Translations under genes and position numbers: made by a program
The notes under the pieces: generated by a model
The model's input: the letters and a program-made list of their open reading frames with translations, nothing else
Told to the model about the DNA's origin: nothing
Database searches by the model: none
In this document: in pieces, positions 1-5,134 of the stretch
Position numbering within the stretch: the stretch's first letter is position 1
How the letters are laid out: each line of letters opens with the position of its first letter
Origin: Candidatus Pelagibacter sp. TMED275
Lineage (GTDB): Bacteria; Pseudomonadota; Alphaproteobacteria; Pelagibacterales; Pelagibacteraceae
Length of the DNA: 7,686 bases
Assembly: GCA_002169255.1 (NCBI GenBank)
Contig: NHLU01000011.1
Coordinates: forward strand, 2,251 to 9,936
Direction: 5' to 3'

Positions 1-71
1 TTAAAGTTCTTGTCATTTACTTGTCCAAATGTAACAGACAGGAATAATAATAGTGTAAATATAAATCTCAT
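1..71 (-). CDS. Secreted protein of unknown function, N-terminus only (cut by left edge)
   Basis: Only 23 codons and two bases are inside the window; the stop lies beyond the left edge. The visible residues begin MRFIFTLLLFLSVTFGQ and continue VNDKNF. This is a textbook signal peptide: a short basic start (R2), a hydrophobic core of about 12 residues and a likely cleavage site near FG/Q. No cysteine follows, so nothing supports a lipoprotein. The ATG is backed by a strong AGGAG six bases upstream that overlaps the stop of the preceding 218-residue gene, which leaves 9 bases between the two genes and suggests translational coupling. It is the third consecutive envelope-directed product here. 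What it does cannot be said from this fragment; a partner of the upstream membrane protein is one possibility (inference). Confidence 0.72.
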   Translation of the reverse strand, partial: MRFIFTLLLFLSVTFGQVNDKNF

Positions 72-77
72 GATAAA

Positions 78-82
78 CTCCT
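78..82 (-). promoter_or_regulatory. Shine-Dalgarno site overlapping the upstream stop codon
   Basis: AGGAG on the minus strand, six bases before the ATG at 71. Its first two bases fall within the TAG stop (81-83) of the 218-residue gene. This fixes the start of the truncated secreted protein and implies that ribosomes finishing the upstream gene can re-initiate there. Confidence 0.7.
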
Positions 83-737
83 ATTTGTCCCTTTTCCTAC
101 GCTCAAGGTCTTTAATATCCTTTTCCAATTCTTTAATAGTTTCTTCATACTCGTCTAACATATCGTAGACGGCATCCATATCTTCTTGTAAACCACCGAC
201 TTGGTTTTTATATTGCTCGTAAGACCGTGGCCAATTGTGTCCATCTGGTTTTGATGGATATTCATCTCCAAAAATTTCTTCTATGTTTATTTCAGGTAAT
301 TGTTTTGCTTCTTCGATTTCAGATAACAACATATAATAACCACCGACACCAGCTGATATCAACGATACCAAACCGATTATCGTCTGTACTGACATTGAGA
401 ATTTTGTACCCATAACCTTTTCTTCTGATAGTTCAACCGGTTCTTCCACTACAGGTTTTGGTTGTGGTTTAGGTTGTGGTTTAGGTTGTGCCACAGGTTG
501 TGGCTCTGGTTCTAATATAGGTTCAGACTCAACCTCTTTATGTTTTTCCTTTAACTCATCTTGATTTAATAAAATTTCTGTGATATCATCAAGGCTACAA
601 AAGTTCATATCTACAAGTATCTCACCGAGAGTACGTTTATCACCCTTGATTTGAGCTTGTAGAGCTTTGTTTAATTGTCGTTTAGTGATGATATCCTCAT
701 CACATAACAACTTACCTATTTTGATATCCCCATTCAT
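81..737 (-). CDS. Single-pass membrane protein: MshEN-like domain, Pro-rich linker, membrane helix, coiled coil
   Basis: 218 residues in four parts. Residues 6-59 hold two 24-residue repeats, each with the spacing [x]-hydrophobic-G-xx-L-xxx-x-xxxxxx-L/I-xxx-L-xx-Q (K6-I-G to Q29, T36-L-G to Q59). This matches the paired motifs of the MshEN/GspE-N domain that binds c-di-GMP in MshE/PilB-type ATPases. The conserved Arg is Lys6 and Thr36, and the inner Gly is Asp15 and Asn45, so ligand binding is doubtful. Residues 73-98 are Pro/Glu then Pro/Gln/Lys-rich, like a TonB linker. Residues 115-138 form one membrane helix. Residues 183-211 give an unbroken heptad series (L183, M187, V190, L194, Y197, I201, L204, I208, L211). 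No ATPase domain is present. The start lies 5 bases after the upstream stop and has only a weak ribosome site. An inner-membrane protein with the MshEN-like part in the cytoplasm and the coiled coil in the periplasm is the simplest topology (inference). A spanin- or holin-associated role is an alternative. Confidence 0.85.
   Translation of the reverse strand: MNGDIKIGKLLCDEDIITKRQLNKALQAQIKGDKRTLGEILVDMNFCSLDDITEILLNQDELKEKHKEVESEPILEPEPQPVAQPKPQPKPQPKPVVEEPVELSEEKVMGTKFSMSVQTIIGLVSLISAGVGGYYMLLSEIEEAKQLPEINIEEIFGDEYPSKPDGHNWPRSYEQYKNQVGGLQEDMDAVYDMLDEYEETIKELEKDIKDLERRKRDK
454..513 (-). repeat. 12-bp tandem repeat encoding Gln-Pro-Lys-Pro units
   Basis: On the plus strand the unit GGTTTAGGTTGT occurs twice exactly (466-477, 478-489), preceded by a copy with one change (454-465) and followed by two degenerate units (490-501, 502-513). 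It lies in frame within the 218-residue gene and encodes the Pro-rich linker. Copy number can vary in units of four residues without a frameshift, so linker length may differ between related phages. Confidence 0.8.
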
Positions 738-742
738 TTTAT

Positions 743-2119
743 TTAGAATCCCATAAACTGATAATTCACACCTAATTTAATATCGTATGCTGGTCTTTCC
801 CAATAGAACAGATATCTACCCTCGGCAAACACACCGAGATTATCTTGAATTTTCACACCAAATATCGCACCCATGTCGTAATCATTCCAATCGTGCCACA
901 TAGCATCTTTAAATTTAAACTCATGAGGTTTACCCTTTTGATCTAAGTGATCACCATAGTGAGCAGCATTATGATAAGCATGTAAGTCATGACCATAGTG
1001 AACAGGTAACCAATTACCCCAACCATGTAACCACCAATTATCTCCATAGTGATAATAATCAACACCAATTACCAATGATGTTTCATTCTGATTTCCCAAA
1101 GCTTTTTTCTTTTCCCCAATATATTCTTCTAACATACTTGGAAAATGATATAAGAAATATTCTCTGTCGGTGTATGCAAAGAGTTTACCGTCAGCATCTC
1201 TCCACAGCCAATCGTATCCTCTGGCTTGACCATCATCGTTCCAAAAAGGGCCACCACCATCATCTGGGTCTAATGTAACCCATTCACCATTTCTATATTC
1301 TAATAGATCAGTACCAAACCAATTACCATCCTCATCAAAGTGAGCAGGATCACGCCATTCGTTATCATCAATACCAAATGCTGTTTCAGCAAATGCCCAC
1401 CAAGCACCTCTGTACCAAGTGGTATCCAATACCATAGCATCAAAACCATATACTGGGTGTTGTCTGTGTTTTACACCTAATGAGAAATGTAATTTATCAC
1501 CCAATGCTTCAGGTGTTAAATGAACCCTAAGATCAGCTTGACCATAGGCAATATCTTCTAATCCTAACTCGGTCATTCCAACTTTTACCATCATCCAATC
1601 ACCAATGTATCTCAACCAATACTCTTGGTTGACATATTCATTTCCCCATTGACGACCTTCTGACCATTTAATCAGATATTCCCAACCTTTAACAGGCCCG
1701 AATGTAGCACTCTCGTTAGCATTATGTTCTGAACCATCATACCAAGTTCCACCCTTGCCAGCAGACTTGACACCACGCTTTGGTTCGTATTGAAATCTAC
1801 CTACCTTTCTTATTCCAAATGATGTTTGGAAATCAGGTTTTAATTCACCCTCGGTTCTCTCAACTACTAAATCACCAGTGCTCAATCCACCAACGATAGC
1901 AAATCTATCATCTTTATATCTCGGTGCGTTTAGACTAAAACTAGCATATGCTGTTGAGTATTTAAAAAACTTATCTGCAAACCTAAATGAGAATAAACTC
2001 TTTGGGCCAGAAAAGAATTTATATTTCTTTTCAGCTGATTGCTTGGCTTCTTTTTTAATTAAATCAACACCAAACAAAGATGAGACTAATAGCAAGCCTA
2101 TCATAATTTTCTTTAACAT
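743..2119 (-). CDS. Secreted, probable outer-membrane beta-barrel protein
   Basis: 458 residues, starting with a signal peptide (MLKKIMIGLLLVSSLFG, cleavage probably near residue 17) and no lipobox Cys. The mature part is rich in Trp, Tyr, His, Asp and Gly, with many short alternating hydrophobic segments. It ends ...YDIKLGVNYQFMGF: a final beta strand with a C-terminal Phe, the usual recognition signal of Gram-negative outer-membrane barrels. Residues 262-311 contain several Asp-rich turns (DEDGN, DPDDGGG, NDDGQ, DADGK) that resemble calcium-binding loops. Residues 357-409 contain ten His. The ATG has AGGAG seven bases upstream, in a 42-base gap after the virion genes. I recall similar hypothetical proteins in marine phage contigs (sharing for example 'HRQHPVYGFDAMVLD'-like text) but cannot confirm this by search. 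The barrel is inferred; a secreted soluble beta-rich protein or a virion component is an alternative. Its neighbours downstream are also envelope-directed, which fits alteration of the host surface during infection. Confidence 0.8.
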   Translation of the reverse strand: MLKKIMIGLLLVSSLFGVDLIKKEAKQSAEKKYKFFSGPKSLFSFRFADKFFKYSTAYASFSLNAPRYKDDRFAIVGGLSTGDLVVERTEGELKPDFQTSFGIRKVGRFQYEPKRGVKSAGKGGTWYDGSEHNANESATFGPVKGWEYLIKWSEGRQWGNEYVNQEYWLRYIGDWMMVKVGMTELGLEDIAYGQADLRVHLTPEALGDKLHFSLGVKHRQHPVYGFDAMVLDTTWYRGAWWAFAETAFGIDDNEWRDPAHFDEDGNWFGTDLLEYRNGEWVTLDPDDGGGPFWNDDGQARGYDWLWRDADGKLFAYTDREYFLYHFPSMLEEYIGEKKKALGNQNETSLVIGVDYYHYGDNWWLHGWGNWLPVHYGHDLHAYHNAAHYGDHLDQKGKPHEFKFKDAMWHDWNDYDMGAIFGVKIQDNLGVFAEGRYLFYWERPAYDIKLGVNYQFMGF

Positions 2120-2161
2120 CTGTTTTCTCCTATTTTAGTGGTAACTTCACAACAATAAATA

Positions 2162-3325
2162 TTAATTAGTGTCAAATCTTACCACGAAACTTAATATCAT
2201 TTCTTTTTCATTTTTAATTGGTTTTGCAGTTGTTCCAATCGCAATCAATTCATTGGCATCATTATACAATCCAATTTTTGTAACATATGTAGCAAAGTGT
2301 GAGTGACTAGCTTCAGGAATTAACTCAGTGCCTACTTGATATTGTGAATTTTTAAACGATCCTGTAGAAAATCCAGTTAATCCATATGGGTAATCATCAT
2401 AGATTGTGTTCTTATAAGATTTATTTAAATCAGTACTTGTTGGGTATTGATTACCAAAAAAAGCAACACTACCACTCTGATCAACCTTTAAACTTCTATT
2501 ATTAGTATGTTGAAAATCATTCTCACCAATTGTACAAACATATTCTCTTTCGTAAATAGTCTGTGTTGCATCAAATTGTAAATTAAATCCATTGGAGCCG
2601 GTAGCTATACCTACATTAGAATACGAACCAGTATCGGTTATAACAAGTATTCCATGATCATAAAAAATATTACCAACTACACTTCCACTATTTGTTGTGG
2701 AGTTTGGAGTTTTACTAGCAAAACTAGCACTGTAAGCTACATCATATAAATTACCTCTACCGTCATCTTCTAATATAATAGTAACATCAGTACTATCATC
2801 AGTTAATCTTATTGAGCTTTCTTTTATTCCTTCACCGAACAACTCTTGTGGAACTGATATTACATTAGCAGTATCTCGAAGTTGTCTGGTATACGGTCTA
2901 CGTAAAGGCATCTTAGACGGTTTAGACGGAATATCATACAGATTTCTAGTTTCCTCATAGTCAATATATCCAACAGATGATGTTGGTACACCATTTATAT
3001 AATCAACTGTACTATCTACATATTGATAGCCGATACCACCCACATCATTATTTGAAAAAGGTTCAACCTCATACATCTGTTTTAAATCTCTGTAAAACAT
3101 ATTGTTGATTACATAGTAATTTGGAATGCTATAAAACGAACTACCTGATAGAGTAGTTTTTGGACTTGTATCAGTTCCCCAACCATATTGATTTGCATCA
3201 GTGCCTTTGGTTATTTGAAATGCATAAACACCACTGCCAGTATCTTCATTGGTTACTGTAAATGTTTTATTAACTTCAAATGAAGAAAGTAATATGTCTG
3301 AGGATTCAAGATTCTTGAATATCAT
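2162..3325 (-). CDS. Phage virion structural protein, probable baseplate/tail (longer paralog)
   Basis: 387 residues with no signal peptide or membrane segment, rich in Ser, Thr, Asn and Tyr as is usual for tail-associated proteins. Residues 157-240 carry a module with 'SVPQELFGEGIKESSIRL', an acidic DDSTD...DDGRGNLYD stretch and 'GNIFYDHGILVIT'. Residues 261-280 (EYVCTIGENDF..TNN) and 347-386 (YVTKIGLYNDANELIAI...PI...FVVRFD) complete a pattern I recognise from uncharacterised structural proteins of marine T4-like phages. The same elements in the same order occur in the 346-residue product of the preceding gene, so the two are paralogs. The N-terminal 150 residues are not shared. The ATG at 3325 is supported by AGGG seven bases upstream; the previous gene ends just before it in a double stop TAA-TAG that overlaps this site. 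The exact position in the virion is unknown. Confidence 0.82.
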   Translation of the reverse strand: MIFKNLESSDILLSSFEVNKTFTVTNEDTGSGVYAFQITKGTDANQYGWGTDTSPKTTLSGSSFYSIPNYYVINNMFYRDLKQMYEVEPFSNNDVGGIGYQYVDSTVDYINGVPTSSVGYIDYEETRNLYDIPSKPSKMPLRRPYTRQLRDTANVISVPQELFGEGIKESSIRLTDDSTDVTIILEDDGRGNLYDVAYSASFASKTPNSTTNSGSVVGNIFYDHGILVITDTGSYSNVGIATGSNGFNLQFDATQTIYEREYVCTIGENDFQHTNNRSLKVDQSGSVAFFGNQYPTSTDLNKSYKNTIYDDYPYGLTGFSTGSFKNSQYQVGTELIPEASHSHFATYVTKIGLYNDANELIAIGTTAKPIKNEKEMILSFVVRFDTN

Positions 3326-3337
3326 ATTAGAACCCTA

Positions 3338-4378
3338 TTAGAAATCAAGCTTTACTTTAATTAGAGCTTCTCTCGATGTTGATTTTAAAATTGGTTGACT
3401 TAGTTTAGCAACTGCTAACAATTCACTAGCTGCATTATACAATCCAACTGTGGTTATGTAGGTTTTAGGATCGGTTGCTAATCCAGGAATTACCTGTTTA
3501 TTACCAGCGGCTGATTGTGTATAAAAGGTTTCATTTGTAGTTGCATTGAACTGTTGGGATTGAGCTCTCACAAAATAATGTGTTGATGTGATTTCTTCTT
3601 TTCTTCTCATCTGAAAGTACTGACCATCCACTATACAATTAAAAAATCTTCTATTATTTCTATCATCACTATTTGAACCACTAAGTGTGATCAAACCTAA
3701 TCCACCAGTAGCTAATTTTTTTGGATTTACTAGTAAAACTCCGAGACTGGGATAGAAAGTTCCATAAGAACCATCTGAACCCTCCGCGGAAGCTGCAGTT
3801 TTTATTACCGTTCCACCAACTAAAGTTCCACTAACAATATTATACTCTGGTGCAAAGTTTCTTTGAAAACTATTACCACCATTGTTTGTAGATGAATCGT
3901 CTATAAGTTTTATTATAGAACCAGTTATACCAGCACCAGCCTGTTTACTAGAACTTAAATGTAGTTCCCAACCACCAGGTTCAATTGCTTCTCTCATTCT
4001 AGCTCTGTTAAGAACTATAGCGTAAGCTTGTTTAGATGTGGTATTGTCTTGAAAAGTAAAAGTAGTGGTTTCAGGTGGATTTATTAAATTATTTAATTGT
4101 CCGAATATAGCTGCAGTCGTTCTATCACCAGTTGCACCCTTTGTTCCCAATGAACCACTGCCATCTCTGTTACCATAAACCACACCAAATTGAACCGATG
4201 CTGATGCATTGTTTGTAGGATCGTATCTATAAACATCGATGTTATAATCTCCAGTATTTGTGTACTGTGTTGATGATGAAAAGAAAGTTTCTATACTCGA
4301 TGCTCCATCTTGCCAAATTCCAGATGTAACAATTCCTATATCTGTGCTAGTGTCATCTGCTGTAAAATTTTTATACAT
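3338..4378 (-). CDS. Phage virion structural protein, probable baseplate/tail (shorter paralog)
   Basis: 346 residues, no export signal. The N-terminal half (about 28-142) contains 'SIETFFSSSTQYTNTGDYNI', 'SVQFGVVYGNRDGSGS', 'AAIFGQLNNLINPPE' and 'NRARMREAIEPGGWELHLS'. From memory this series is conserved in structural proteins of cyanophages and other marine T4-like phages. The C-terminal half matches the next gene's product in order: 'GSIIKLIDDSSTNN', 'GTFYPSLGVLLVNP', 'HYFVRAQSQQFNATTNETF' and 'TYITTVGLYNAASELLAVAKLSQPI...VKLDF'. A GGAG sits ten bases before the ATG, slightly far but the only candidate, in the 22-base gap after the 217-residue gene. Only 12 bases separate its stop from the following paralog, so the two are surely co-transcribed. 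Assembly as a hetero-oligomer in the baseplate or tail periphery is an inference. A numbered T4 equivalent cannot be assigned. Confidence 0.82.
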   Translation of the reverse strand: MYKNFTADDTSTDIGIVTSGIWQDGASSIETFFSSSTQYTNTGDYNIDVYRYDPTNNASASVQFGVVYGNRDGSGSLGTKGATGDRTTAAIFGQLNNLINPPETTTFTFQDNTTSKQAYAIVLNRARMREAIEPGGWELHLSSSKQAGAGITGSIIKLIDDSSTNNGGNSFQRNFAPEYNIVSGTLVGGTVIKTAASAEGSDGSYGTFYPSLGVLLVNPKKLATGGLGLITLSGSNSDDRNNRRFFNCIVDGQYFQMRRKEEITSTHYFVRAQSQQFNATTNETFYTQSAAGNKQVIPGLATDPKTYITTVGLYNAASELLAVAKLSQPILKSTSREALIKVKLDF

Positions 4379-4400
4379 GATTTATAATCTCCGATTTAAT

Positions 4401-5054
4401 TTAATATGATGCACCACCAGTACCACCAGCATCCGTTGGAGCGGATCCAGCAGTTACCGTTTTATTACTCTTAAAAGTCTTAGGGCCGGTAGGGTCTTGG
4501 TTAGAAGTAGGATCAGCTTTTACAGAGATAGTAACCACATTAACTATACCAGAGGTTGTACCTATAATAGTTACTGTTGTTGTACCTGCTGTACTTATGG
4601 ATTGTGCTACTAAGTTTGTACTAGATGCTGTTGTGGTTGTTGAACTAGGTGAACCTGAAAATTTAACAATGTTTGTATTTTCAATTGTAAACGTATAATT
4701 CTCTGCAGCTCCACCAATTGTACTTGGATTCAAAGCTATGTTTGCATTTGTATCTACACTTGTATAATTTAAACTATCTAAAGTAACTTGTGCTCCACCA
4801 AGAGATTGGTTTACAAGAAAACTTCTAAAGTTTGTTCTAGCCGGTGTTGCTTCCAACAACGACATATTTTCTATCACAGCACCATATGAATCAGTTCCGT
4901 TTGGATGAGTAACATCATACAAACCATAATCGACTTCTTCGTCGCTTAGTGCAAATTTTACTATAGCTAAATCACCACCCTCAGATAGTATCTCTCTACC
5001 CCTCTTTGTTAAAATGGCATCAACTGTAATACTTGAATTATCTAAAAATCCCAT
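4401..5054 (-). CDS. Phage virion protein with conserved N-terminal domain and Ig-like C-terminal domain
   Basis: 217 residues. The first 90 or so begin MGFLDNSSITVDAILTKRGR and continue EILSEGGDLAIVKFALSDEEVDYGLYD..HPNG and IENMSLLEA. This opening is one I associate with small uncharacterised virion proteins of marine myoviruses. Residues about 103-180 look like a bacterial Ig-like (Big-type) beta sandwich: 'LNPSTIGGAAENYTFTIENT', a Thr/Ser-rich turn, then 'GTTTVTIIGTTSGIVNVVTISVKA'. The last 37 residues are Gly/Thr/Pro-rich and probably disordered, ending GGASY. GGAG lies eight bases before the ATG. The gene follows an 80-base AT-rich gap holding a possible late promoter. An exposed decoration or attachment role is inferred from the Ig-like domain; the N-terminal domain presumably docks it to the particle. 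Confidence 0.8.
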   Translation of the reverse strand: MGFLDNSSITVDAILTKRGREILSEGGDLAIVKFALSDEEVDYGLYDVTHPNGTDSYGAVIENMSLLEATPARTNFRSFLVNQSLGGAQVTLDSLNYTSVDTNANIALNPSTIGGAAENYTFTIENTNIVKFSGSPSSTTTTASSTNLVAQSISTAGTTTVTIIGTTSGIVNVVTISVKADPTSNQDPTGPKTFKSNKTVTAGSAPTDAGGTGGASY

Positions 5055-5077
5055 ATTATTATCTCCAACGGTTTATC

Positions 5078-5085
5078 AATTTATA
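5078..5085 (-). promoter_or_regulatory. Possible T4-type late promoter element
   Basis: TATAAATT on the minus strand, seven of eight bases matching the T4 late consensus TATAAATA. It sits in the only longer gap (5055-5134) among the virion genes, with its downstream edge 23 bases before the ATG at 5054. A start about seven bases downstream would leave a short leader that still contains the GGAG ribosome site. The region is very AT-rich, so a chance match is quite possible. Confidence 0.35.
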
Positions 5086-5134
5086 TAACTTTTCTAAAAA
5101 TAAATATCTATAATGTATATTTTTAATCATTTTA

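Noticed and set aside
81..737. Type II secretion or pilus ATPase gene
   Set aside because: Only the N-terminal domain resembles that family; Walker A/B motifs and the whole ATPase core are absent and the protein is too short.
1075..1278. Plus-strand open frames here and at 227-415, 1878-2138, 5290-5475, 6018-6200 and 7125-7328
   Set aside because: All lie opposite well-supported minus-strand genes, are short, and their products have no recognisable domain or consistent start signal.
4379..4386. TATAAATC, near match to the late promoter consensus
   Set aside because: It touches the ATG of the 346-residue gene, so transcription would start inside that gene, downstream of its start codon and ribosome site.
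5094..5126. Hairpin with 9-base arms in the gap after the large tail gene
   Set aside because: The arms are almost entirely A/T, the loop is 15 bases and one pair is a wobble. It would be too weak for a convincing terminator and is expected in such AT-rich sequence.
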